A stretch of DNA of 33,284 bases from AC-32 sp035473395 (GTDB lineage Bacteria; Actinomycetota; Thermoleophilia; Gaiellales; Gaiellaceae). The notes under the pieces were generated by a model. It had not been told where the DNA came from. It did not search any database and saw only the letters and a program-made list of their open reading frames with translations. Shown one piece after another: positions 27,046 through 33,284 of this stretch. The position numbers were made by a program, and so were the translations under genes. The DNA lies in assembly GCA_035473395.1 (NCBI GenBank), contig DATIOF010000002.1, positions 1 to 33,284 of the forward strand, in the 5' to 3' direction. How positions within the stretch are numbered: the first letter of the stretch is position 1; the number at the start of each line of letters is the position of its first letter.

Positions 27046-27762
27046 GTGCGCCTGAGGCTAACGCTCGAGTACGACGGCACCGGCTTTCGCGGCTGGGCTG
27101 CGCAGCCGGGTCACCGCACCGTCGAGGGGGTGCTGCAGGAGGCGCTCGGTGACGTCTTCGGAACGTGGGCGGAGCTGCGGGTCGCAGGACGAACCGACAC
27201 GGGCGTCCACGCGCTGGCCCAGGTTGCTTCGGTCGAGGTCGAGGGTGGCGCGCCGCTCGAACGCGCGGCCGCGGCGCTGAACGCCAGGCTGCCCGATGAC
27301 GTGGCCGTGAGCGACGCCGAGCCGGCGGCGGCGGACTTCGATGCCCGTTACCTCGCTCGTGCTCGCAGCTATCGCTACCGGGTCTATCGCCGCGCCGAGC
27401 GCTCGCCCTTCGAGGAGCGGCGCTCCTGGTGGTATCCCCACCCGCTCGACGAGGAGCACCTGGCCGAGTCGGCCGATCTGCTTCTCGGCGAGCACGACTT
27501 CCGCGCGTTCACGCCGACCGAGACGCAGCACAAGGTCCTCACGCGAACGGTCGAGTCCGCGGTGTGGCACCGGCGCGAGGATGCCCTCGAGCTCGAGATC
27601 ACGGCCGACTCGTTCCTGCGCCACATGGTGCGGACGCTCGTCGGGACGATGGTCGAGCAGTCACCTCGAGAGCTGGCGCAGCTCCTCGACGGCGGCCTGC
27701 GCAGCGACGCGGGCACAACCGCTCCGCCCTGGGGTCTCTACCTGGTTTCCGTCCGGTACTAG
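27046..27762 (+). CDS. truA: tRNA pseudouridine(38-40) synthase TruA
   Basis: 238 residues. Converts U38-U40 of tRNA anticodon arms to pseudouridine. LEYDGTGFRGWAAQPG, catalytic Asp51 in AGRTDTGVHA, YRYRVYRR, and the C-terminal ITADSFLRHMVRTLVGTMVE (in parts) identify it. GTG 27046 gives the family start MRLRLTLEYDG; the SD-like CAGGGTGG lies 8 nt upstream. It belongs with the alpha operon by ancestry but is separated from rplQ here by the VIT-like gene. Confidence 0.98.
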   Translation: MRLRLTLEYDGTGFRGWAAQPGHRTVEGVLQEALGDVFGTWAELRVAGRTDTGVHALAQVASVEVEGGAPLERAAAALNARLPDDVAVSDAEPAAADFDARYLARARSYRYRVYRRAERSPFEERRSWWYPHPLDEEHLAESADLLLGEHDFRAFTPTETQHKVLTRTVESAVWHRREDALELEITADSFLRHMVRTLVGTMVEQSPRELAQLLDGGLRSDAGTTAPPWGLYLVSVRY

Positions 27763-27767
27763 CTCGC

Positions 27768-27773
27768 TAGGAT
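27768..27773 (+). promoter_or_regulatory. Possible -10 element, or alternatively SD, just before ligA
   Basis: TAGGAT ends 7 nt before the ligA GTG, the spacing of leaderless actinobacterial promoters. The same bases contain AGGA at 8 nt, a reasonable ribosome site. No good -35 was seen. The two readings cannot be separated from sequence. Confidence 0.35.
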
Positions 27774-27780
27774 CGACGCG

Positions 27781-29793
27781 GTGGCAACGAGGACGCAGAA
27801 GGACGTTCAGCGGCGGCTCGACGAGCTGCGCGAGCGGGTCGACCACCACCTCCACCGCTACCACGTGCTCGACGAGCCGGAGGTCTCCGACGCCGAGTAC
27901 GACCGGCTCTACGACGAGCTGAAGGCGCTCGAGGAGGAGCATCCGGACCTGATCACGTCCGACTCGCCGACCCAACGGGTGGGAGCGCCGCCGAGCGCGC
28001 GCTTCCAGAAGGTGCAGCACCTGACGCCGATGGGCTCGCTCGAGAAGGTGACCGACGACGAGAGCCTGCTCAAGTGGGCCGACGACGTGCGTAAGCGGCT
28101 CGACTCCGACGAGCCAGTCGCGTACGTGATCGAGCCGAAGATCGACGGCCTTGCGGTCAACCTCACATACGAGGGCGGCCGCCTCGTCCGCGGCGCGACG
28201 CGCGGCGACGGCATCCAGGGCGAGGACGTCACGGTCAATCTCCGCACGATTCCGTCGGTGCCGCTGAAGATCCGTGGCGACGGCCTGCCTTCGGTCGCAG
28301 AGGTGCGCGGCGAGGTCTACATGCCGCTCTCGGGCTTCCGGGAGCTGAACGAGCGCGTCGCCGAACTGGGTCAGAAGCTGGCGCCGAACCCTCGCAACGC
28401 GGCCGCCGGCTCGCTGCGGCAGAAGGACTCCTCGATCACCGCCTCCAGGCCGCTGGCGGTCTGGGTCTACGGGATGGGCGCGCGGGAAGGAGTCGAGCTC
28501 GCCTCGCACTGGGAGGAGCTCGAGTGGCTGCGTGAGCACGGCTTCCGCACGAACCCGTTCGCGGAGCGGCTCGAGACGATCGAGGAGGTGGCGCAGCGCT
28601 CCGCGGACTGGGAGCACAGGCGCGTCGAGCTCGACTACGAAATCGACGGGATCGTGATCAAGGTCGACTCGCTCGAGCAGCAGGCGGTGCTCGGCGCGCT
28701 GCACTCGCGACCGCGCTGGGCGCGCGCGTTCAAGTGGGCGCCGATGACCGCGGAGACGACCCTGAACAAGATCGCGATTCGCGTCGGCCGCACGGGCGCG
28801 CTCAACCCCTGGGCAATGCTCGAGCCGGTGTACGTCGGCGGCGTCACCGTCTCGCGGGCGACGCTCCACAACCAGGACGACATCAACCGCAAGGACATCC
28901 GCGAGGGCGACCGGGTGATCGTCCAGCGGGCGGGCGACGTGATCCCGCAGATCGTCGGTCCGGCGGGCCCCCACGCGGAGGGCACGAAGCCGTTCAAGAT
29001 GCCCAAAAAGTGCCCACTTTGCGGGGCAAACATCGTCAAGCCCGAAGGCGAGGCGATGCACCGCTGCCCGAACCGTGCCTGTCCCTCGCGCGGGCTCGAG
29101 ACGCTGATCAACTGGGTGCAGGGCCCGGCCGACATCGAGGGCGTCGGCGAGCAGCTGATGCGGCGGCTGTGGGAGCTCGGGCTCGTCCGCTCGTTGCCCG
29201 ATCTGTACCGGTTGACGAAGGAGCAGCTGCTCGAGCTCGACGGATTCGCGGAGATCAGCGCGTCCAAGGCAATCGAGGCGATCGAGGGCTCGAAGCGGAC
29301 GCCGTTCTCGCGCGTGCTGCTCGGACTCAACATCCCGGACGTCGGCTGGGTGACCGCGCAGAGCCTGGCGCGGCATTTCGGCTCGGTCGACAAGCTCGCC
29401 GCCGCGACACAGGAGGAGATGGTCGAGGTCGAGGGCATCGGGCCCGAGCGCGCCGAGGCGATCGTCGAGTGGTTCGCGGACGACGAGAACCTGCGGTTGG
29501 TCGGCCAGCTGAAGGACCTCGGACTGAAGTTCGAGGCGGGACCGGAGGAGCGACCGGCCGAGGGCCCGCTTACCGGCTCGACCTACGTGATCACCGGCAC
29601 GCTCGAGGGCTTCAGCCGCGACGAGGCACGCAAGGCGCTCGAGGCGAAGGGCGCCAAGGTCGCGGACTCCGTTTCCAAGAAGACGACCGGGGTCGTGGTC
29701 GGTGAGAGCCCTGGGTCGAAGGCCGCGAAGGCACAGCAGCTCGGTGTGCCGGTGCTCGACGAGGCCGCGCTGAAGAAGCTACTGCGAGGCTAG
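27781..29793 (+). CDS. ligA: NAD+-dependent DNA ligase
   Basis: 670 residues, standard. Seals nicks at replication and repair using NAD+. Domains in order: Ia (HHLHRYHVLDEPEVSDAEYD, in parts), adenylation with nucleophile Lys120 in PKIDG, TRGDG-type RGDGIQGEDVT, OB-fold, a four-cysteine zinc finger (CPLC ... CPNRAC, ~410-435), helix-hairpin-helix repeats (VEGIGPERAEAIVEWF), and C-terminal BRCT (~595-670, GSTYVITGTLEGFSRDEA). GTG 27781 follows truA by 18 nt. The last 15 bp overlap the convergent dacB-like gene. Confidence 0.99.
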   Translation: MATRTQKDVQRRLDELRERVDHHLHRYHVLDEPEVSDAEYDRLYDELKALEEEHPDLITSDSPTQRVGAPPSARFQKVQHLTPMGSLEKVTDDESLLKWADDVRKRLDSDEPVAYVIEPKIDGLAVNLTYEGGRLVRGATRGDGIQGEDVTVNLRTIPSVPLKIRGDGLPSVAEVRGEVYMPLSGFRELNERVAELGQKLAPNPRNAAAGSLRQKDSSITASRPLAVWVYGMGAREGVELASHWEELEWLREHGFRTNPFAERLETIEEVAQRSADWEHRRVELDYEIDGIVIKVDSLEQQAVLGALHSRPRWARAFKWAPMTAETTLNKIAIRVGRTGALNPWAMLEPVYVGGVTVSRATLHNQDDINRKDIREGDRVIVQRAGDVIPQIVGPAGPHAEGTKPFKMPKKCPLCGANIVKPEGEAMHRCPNRACPSRGLETLINWVQGPADIEGVGEQLMRRLWELGLVRSLPDLYRLTKEQLLELDGFAEISASKAIEAIEGSKRTPFSRVLLGLNIPDVGWVTAQSLARHFGSVDKLAAATQEEMVEVEGIGPERAEAIVEWFADDENLRLVGQLKDLGLKFEAGPEERPAEGPLTGSTYVITGTLEGFSRDEARKALEAKGAKVADSVSKKTTGVVVGESPGSKAAKAQQLGVPVLDEAALKKLLRG

Positions 29794-30981
29794 CGCCGTC
29801 GCGAAGCGGTCCTGGGCCTTGCGGGCCCAGAAGGACGAGACCGGGCTGCCGTTCTGCAGCACCGAGAAGACGTAGTGGTGCTTGACGTAGCCCGAGAGCG
29901 CCGAGGCGAGGCTCGTGGTGCCGGTCTTGGCCTGCACGTTGCCGCGGGCGGGCGGCGTGCGCATGCGGTCGGCGAGCGTCCCGCTCCGGCCAGCGACCGG
30001 CAGAGCCGCGAGCAGGTAGGGGCGAACGTCGGGATCGGCCCAGGCGGCCCGCAGCAGGCCCGACAGCGCCCGTGCAGTCAGCCGGTCGAGCGAGGAGAGC
30101 CCGGAGCCGTCCACGAGTCGCACCCCGCCGAGCGGGATGCCGACATCGGAGAGCGCGCCGCGGACGATCTCCGCGCCGCCGGCGCTCGTGCCGACCTCGC
30201 CGCCGGCCGCACCGAGCTGCTTGAGCAGCAGCTCCGCGGTGAAGTTGTCGCTGACACGGCCCATCCAGGCGACGATCTGCGAGAGCGGGGGCGAGTCGAC
30301 CGAGGCGAGCGGCACGTCGTCGTCCCGCTGCGTGCCGTGGCCCGCGCCGGTCACCGCCACCCCGGCCCGGCGCAGGGCCTCGCCGAAGAGGAGCGCGGCA
30401 GCCAGAGCCGGGTCACCGGAGGTGCGGCCGAGATAGCGGCCGCGGTCGACGGTCAGCGCCGAGAGCGGCGGACACTCGTTGACGTAGAACCAGGACTTCC
30501 AGCCGGCTCCCGTGCGGCGCGCGTCGAAGAACGACTCGTCGCCGAAGACACCGCGCGTCACCTTCCGGATCCCGGCCGCTCGCACTTGTCGTGCCAGGGC
30601 GTTGAGGCTCGCGCTCGAGAGCGTCGGGTCGCCGTGCCCGACGAGCAGCAGGCTCCCGCGCCAGACCGTCCCGTCCTGCGTGCCGCGGCCGAGGACGTCC
30701 GTGGAGATCCGAAAGCCGGAGCCGAGTGCCACGAGCGCGCCGTACGCGATCGCAAGCTTTTCATTCGAGGCGGGCACGAGCGCGAGGGCATCGTGCTCGG
30801 AGAAGATCGTCTCGCCGGTCTGGAGGTCGATCGCGACCGCGCCGGTGCGGGACTGCGAGACGTGCGGCACGACGAGCGCGCGCGCCAGGCGCTTCGAGAG
30901 CGGGGAGTCGCCTGCGCCGGCGGGAGCAACGAGGACGAGCGCCAGCACGAGGGCGACGACCGGCAGACGGCGGCAGGTCAT
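29779..30981 (-). CDS. dacB: D-alanyl-D-alanine carboxypeptidase/endopeptidase, PBP4 (S13) family
   Basis: 400 residues from ATG 30981. Trims or cleaves peptidoglycan peptides outside the membrane. Signal peptide: RRLPVVALVLALVLVAPAGAG. The three penicillin-binding motifs are present: SxxK as S72-N-E-K75, SxN as SDN (VSDNFTAE), and KTG (QAKTGTT). PBP4 landmarks GHGDPTL and GSGLS are visible. An ATG three codons upstream (30990) is possible, but a TTGACG / AACAAT promoter puts the RNA start at 30981. Converges on and overlaps ligA by 15 bp. Confidence 0.94.
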   Translation of the reverse strand: MTCRRLPVVALVLALVLVAPAGAGDSPLSKRLARALVVPHVSQSRTGAVAIDLQTGETIFSEHDALALVPASNEKLAIAYGALVALGSGFRISTDVLGRGTQDGTVWRGSLLLVGHGDPTLSSASLNALARQVRAAGIRKVTRGVFGDESFFDARRTGAGWKSWFYVNECPPLSALTVDRGRYLGRTSGDPALAAALLFGEALRRAGVAVTGAGHGTQRDDDVPLASVDSPPLSQIVAWMGRVSDNFTAELLLKQLGAAGGEVGTSAGGAEIVRGALSDVGIPLGGVRLVDGSGLSSLDRLTARALSGLLRAAWADPDVRPYLLAALPVAGRSGTLADRMRTPPARGNVQAKTGTTSLASALSGYVKHHYVFSVLQNGSPVSSFWARKAQDRFATALASQ

Positions 30982-30988
30982 CCGAGGC

Positions 30989-31017
30989 ATTGTTCGGAGT
31001 GCCGGTACCGCCGTCAA
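30989..31017 (-). promoter_or_regulatory. Promoter of the dacB-like gene, predicted leaderless
   Basis: Minus strand: TTGACG (31017-31012), 17-nt spacer, AACAAT (30994-30989), then seven bases to ATG 30981. The -35 is good; the -10 lacks the leading T. No SD precedes the ATG. Confidence 0.45.
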
Positions 31018-31057
31018 GTCTGGGCCTCGCCGTGCGCCGGGATAGGCCGCGCGGCCC

Positions 31058-31087
31058 TTGTTCTGCCGCCGGGAAGCCGCGGATAAT
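31058..31087 (+). promoter_or_regulatory. Promoter of the small coiled-coil gene
   Basis: TTGTTC (31058-31063), 18-nt spacer, GATAAT (31082-31087). Predicted start near 31094, immediately before the ribosome site GGAGGA and 10 nt before GTG 31104. Divergent from the dacB promoter 41 bp away. Confidence 0.5.
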
Positions 31088-31103
31088 CGAACTGGAGGAA
31101 CCC

Positions 31104-31433
31104 GTGGCACCCGAGACGATTCCCGCACTGCTCGAGCAGATCGACGATCTGCTCGCCGAGCCGGCCGAAGAGCCGGCCAGCCTCGCGCGCCTCGAGCGAA
31201 CGCTGACGGACGGCTACGCCTACGCCCTCGCGCTCGAGTCCGAGCGCTGGCGGCTCGAGCAGCGCATGTCCGAGCTCGCGGGCGAGCTGGGCGAGGGCGA
31301 CCAGAAGCTGAAGGCGAAGGAGCTGGCGCTGCTCTCCGACCGGCTCGCGACGAACGCCAGCACGCTCTCGGGTCTGCGCGGGACGCTCACGCGGCTGCGC
31401 GCCCGGACCAGCGCCACGCGCTCGCTCGTCTAG
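31104..31433 (+). CDS. Small helical (coiled-coil) protein of unknown function
   Basis: 109 residues, not recognised. GTG 31104 has GGAGGA 4-5 nt upstream, the best SD in this part of the window. No signal peptide or membrane helix. Nearly all helical: an acidic N-terminal part (IPALLEQIDDLLAEPAEEP), then heptad-like Leu/Ala-rich segments (LALESERWRLEQRMSELAG; LKAKELALLSDRLATNAST), and a basic C-terminus (LRARTSATRS). Dimerisation is likely by inference. Stop codon shares CTAG with the convergent response-regulator gene. Confidence 0.85.
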   Translation: MAPETIPALLEQIDDLLAEPAEEPASLARLERTLTDGYAYALALESERWRLEQRMSELAGELGEGDQKLKAKELALLSDRLATNASTLSGLRGTLTRLRARTSATRSLV

Positions 31434-32110
31434 ACGAGACCGCTGCGAACCGCGTAGACCGCGGCCTGGATGCGGTTCTCGATCTGCAGCTTCATCAGGA
31501 TGTTCGAGATGTGGTTCTTGACCGTCTTCGGGCTGATGTGGAGCTGCGCGGCGATCATCGCGTTGTCGTTGCCGGCCGCGATCAGCTTGAGCACGTCCAG
31601 CTCGCGCTCCGAGAGCTCAGCGCGGATCGTGTCGGCGGCCTCGGGCGAGATCGTCGTTGCCCGCACCTGCTGCAGCACCTTCCCGGCGATCGCAGGTGAG
31701 ACGAGCGACTCGCCGACCGACGCGGCGACGATCCCGCGGATCAGCTCGTCCACGGAGGCGTCCTTGAGCAGGTAGCCGCACGCGCCGGCCAGGATCGCGT
31801 GCAGCACGTCGTCGTCCTGGTCGGAGATGGTCAGCACCAGCACGCGTGTGAGCGGTGCGAAGCCGTGGATCTGGCGGATGGCCTCGATCCCGGTCATGCC
31901 CGGCATGTGCAGGTCCATCACGACCACGTCGGGTGCGAGCTCGCGCACGAGGCGCACCGCGTCCGCGCCCTGGCCCGCCTCGCCGGCGATCTGCACGCCA
32001 CGCTCCTCGAGCAGATTGCGGAGGCCGGTCCGGAACAGGTCGTGGTCGTCGACCAGCAGCACCCGTACGCCGGCGGTGTGCTCGTCCACGATCTGCACGG
32101 TCTCGCTCAC
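31430..32110 (-). CDS. NarL/FixJ-family response regulator (receiver + LuxR-type HTH)
   Basis: 226 residues. GTG 32110 is chosen because AGGGGGG lies 5 nt upstream; an in-frame TTG at 32128 would precede the ribosome site. Receiver (~14-135): acidic pocket D21-D22, phospho-acceptor D66 (VVMDLHMPG), the Thr of VLTIS and the Lys of YLLKDAS. LuxR HTH (~160-225): LSERELDVLKLIAAG and SPKTVKNHISNILMKL. Predicted DNA-binding transcription regulator activated by phosphorylation. No histidine kinase gene is in the window, so its partner is unknown. It follows the 3D-domain gene by 33 nt. Confidence 0.97.
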   Translation of the reverse strand: MSETVQIVDEHTAGVRVLLVDDHDLFRTGLRNLLEERGVQIAGEAGQGADAVRLVRELAPDVVVMDLHMPGMTGIEAIRQIHGFAPLTRVLVLTISDQDDDVLHAILAGACGYLLKDASVDELIRGIVAASVGESLVSPAIAGKVLQQVRATTISPEAADTIRAELSERELDVLKLIAAGNDNAMIAAQLHISPKTVKNHISNILMKLQIENRIQAAVYAVRSGLV

Positions 32111-32136
32111 GACTACCCCCCTGTTCAAGCGGAAGA

Positions 32137-32142
32137 AGTCTA
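32137..32142 (-). promoter_or_regulatory. Possible -10 element of the response-regulator gene
   Basis: Minus strand TAGACT, 26 nt before GTG 32110. It lies over the 3' edge of the upstream gene. No convincing -35. The gene may instead be co-transcribed with the 3D-domain gene. Confidence 0.3.
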
Positions 32143-32143
32143 G

Positions 32144-33157
32144 TCAGCGCAGCGAGATCGTGACGGTGCGCCGGCCCCAGGCCCGCGCCTGCGCGACCGA
32201 CGGGAACCAGAGATCGATCGTCGCACCCTGGATCGCCGAGCCCGTGTCGGCGGCGACGCCGGAGCCGTAGCCCGGGATCGACATCCGCGTGCCGAGCGGG
32301 ATCACGCTCGGGTCGACCGCGACGACGCCCCAGCCGGTCGGCGCGCCAGTGGCCGTGTGGCCTCGGATCGAGTAGCCGGTGGCGACGACCGTCAGCGAGC
32401 GGCCGCCGGGCGCGATTGGGATAGGCGCGGCGGGCTGAGCGGGCGAAACGGCCGCGACCTCGCGGGCCTTCGCCTGGATCGCGAGCGCCTGCTGCTGGTA
32501 CGAGGCGATCGCGGCCCGGTTCAGCTGTTGCTGGCTCGAGAGCGTCGCCAGGTACGAGGCGCGTTGCGAGCGGGCCTGCTCGAGCACGAGCGTCGACTGC
32601 GAGGCGATCTGCGCGAGGCCCTGCAGGTTGCGCTCCTTCGCTGCGAGCCCGTGCGACAGGGCATCCGCGTCGTGCTTCGCCGCACGCGTCTGCTCGATCA
32701 CGACGCGATCCTGGTCGGCGATCCGGTCGAGCGAGTCGAGGTTCCCGAGCGCATCCGCGACCGAGGTAGCTCCGAGGACGACCGCCAGCGGATCGGTGTC
32801 GCCCTGTTCATAGAGCAGCTGCAGCCTGGTGGCGAGCGAGCGCTCCGAGGCCTTCAGCGTGTGTCGTGCGACGCGCAGCCGTTGGCGCGCCGCCGCGAGC
32901 TGGCCCTTCACCTCGGCGGCCTGGATCCGCAGCTCGACGAGTCGCGTGCGCTCGCGCGCGAGGCGCGAGTCGAGCGAGTAGAGCTCCAGCACGACCCCGC
33001 GCGAGCGGGCGGCGAGGTCGGCGTTCTGCTGCGCCAGCCCCTGAATCGTGGAGCCCGACTCGGCGGCGACGGTCGCCGCTGGGACCAGTCCGACGAGAGC
33101 AAGCAGGGCTCCGAGGACGACCGGCCAATAGCGGAGCGTGCGTATCTCCCCCGGCAC
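32144..33157 (-). CDS. Secreted coiled-coil protein with C-terminal 3D (RlpA-like barrel) domain, putative cell-wall enzyme
   Basis: 337 residues from GTG 33157. A GTG at 33199 is in frame, but a -10 (TACGGT) lies between them, 8 nt before 33157. Order: signal peptide (~9-32), long coiled coil (~34-235) resembling the PcsB/EnvC-type segment (LLYEQGDTDPLAVVLGATS, LDSLDRIADQD), Pro/Ala linker (~238-252), and a 3D domain (~255-337) with the three name-giving aspartates D282 (VDPS), D304 (ADTG) and D315 (IDLW). 3D domains occur in YocH/MltA-like peptidoglycan lytic enzymes and near resuscitation-promoting factors. Activity is inferred. Confidence 0.9.
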   Translation of the reverse strand: MPGEIRTLRYWPVVLGALLALVGLVPAATVAAESGSTIQGLAQQNADLAARSRGVVLELYSLDSRLARERTRLVELRIQAAEVKGQLAAARQRLRVARHTLKASERSLATRLQLLYEQGDTDPLAVVLGATSVADALGNLDSLDRIADQDRVVIEQTRAAKHDADALSHGLAAKERNLQGLAQIASQSTLVLEQARSQRASYLATLSSQQQLNRAAIASYQQQALAIQAKAREVAAVSPAQPAAPIPIAPGGRSLTVVATGYSIRGHTATGAPTGWGVVAVDPSVIPLGTRMSIPGYGSGVAADTGSAIQGATIDLWFPSVAQARAWGRRTVTISLR

Positions 33158-33165
33158 GACGCGGC

Positions 33166-33174
33166 ACCGTACCA
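33166..33174 (-). promoter_or_regulatory. Extended -10 of the 3D-domain gene, predicted near-leaderless
   Basis: Minus strand TG-G-TACGGT, then eight bases to GTG 33157. No good -35 and no SD between. Confidence 0.45.
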
Positions 33175-33181
33175 CACCAGT

Positions 33182-33201
33182 TTGTGCCAATCCGTGCACA
33201 A
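33182..33201. promoter_or_regulatory. Inverted repeat between divergent promoters (candidate operator)
   Basis: TTGTGC (33182-33187) and GCACAA (33196-33201) with an 8-nt spacer: 20 bp overall, in the size range of a dimeric regulator site. It sits just upstream of the -10 of the 3D-domain gene. A weaker repeat, TTGGCCC / GGGTCAA (33210-33216, 33221-33227, one G-T), follows. Confidence 0.4.
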
Positions 33202-33236
33202 TCCGGCATTTGGCCCTTTTGGGTCAAGGAAGCCGT

Positions 33237-33265
33237 TTGCGGTCGTCCGACAAGGTTGTTAGGGT
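33237..33265 (+). promoter_or_regulatory. Promoter reading rightward out of the window
   Basis: TTGCGG (33237-33242), 17-nt spacer, TAGGGT (33260-33265). The gene it serves begins at or after the window edge; GTG 33275 is one candidate start but cannot be judged from 10 bases. Confidence 0.5.
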
Positions 33266-33284
33266 GCCGTGCTTGTGACGTACC

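Noticed and set aside
33158..33199. GTG 33199 as start of the 3D-domain protein
   Set aside because: The extended -10 at 33166-33174 lies downstream of it, and the shorter form still has a full signal peptide.

Overview
The window is 33.3 kb of high-GC DNA from the core of a bacterial chromosome, almost entirely coding. It holds the end of rpoC, then the str (rpsL-rpsG-fusA-tuf), S10, spc and alpha ribosomal clusters joined end to end, then truA, ligA, a PBP4-type peptidase, a LuxR-type response regulator and a 3D-domain cell-wall protein. Gene order, GC content, frequent GTG/TTG starts, TANNNT -10 elements and A/E/P-rich extensions on ribosomal proteins point to Actinomycetota. A deep-branching class such as Thermoleophilia is my best guess, but this is inference, not proof.

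Layout. 1-2145: 3' part of rpoC, closed by a 15-16 bp hairpin. 2205-5121: two convergent genes that split the usual rpoC-rpsL junction: a secreted protein of unknown function, possibly a (beta/alpha)8 barrel, and a membrane-anchored GAF-GGDEF diguanylate cyclase. 5299-5328: a good sigma70-type promoter, followed by a leader hairpin. 5401-23238: 29 same-strand genes from rpsL to an M29 aminopeptidase with no gap above 18 nt and many 1-4 nt stop/start overlaps, so probably one very long transcription unit. 23269-26501: a second unit, infA-rpmJ-rpsM-rpsK-rpsD-rpoA-rplQ, with its own extended -10 element and a hairpin plus T6 at its 5' end. 26498-26968 (minus): a short VIT1/CCC1-like membrane protein, divergent from truA, with a 14-bp palindrome between them. 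27046-29793: truA and ligA. 29779-30981 (minus): dacB-like peptidase. 31104-31433: small coiled-coil protein of unknown function. 31430-33157 (minus): response regulator and a secreted coiled-coil/3D-domain protein. 33237-33265: promoter reading out of the window.

Most genes serve translation (ribosome, EF-G, EF-Tu, IF-1, pseudouridine synthase), transcription (RNAP alpha and beta'), protein export (SecY) and N-terminal processing (Map). Adenylate kinase and ligase are housekeeping. The right-hand end has a cell-envelope theme.

No mobile element, CRISPR array, tRNA or rRNA gene was seen. The least ordinary features are: (1) ribosomal protein S17 with a 177-residue N-terminal extension containing 14 acidic five-residue repeats; (2) A/E/P- or K/R-rich disordered tails on S3, S5, L15, L17 and L22 in the same cluster; (3) tail-to-tail overlap at all four convergent gene pairs; (4) hairpins at the very start of the rpsL and infA transcripts; (5) a VIT-like transporter apparently lacking the cytoplasmic metal-binding domain, with a palindrome upstream.
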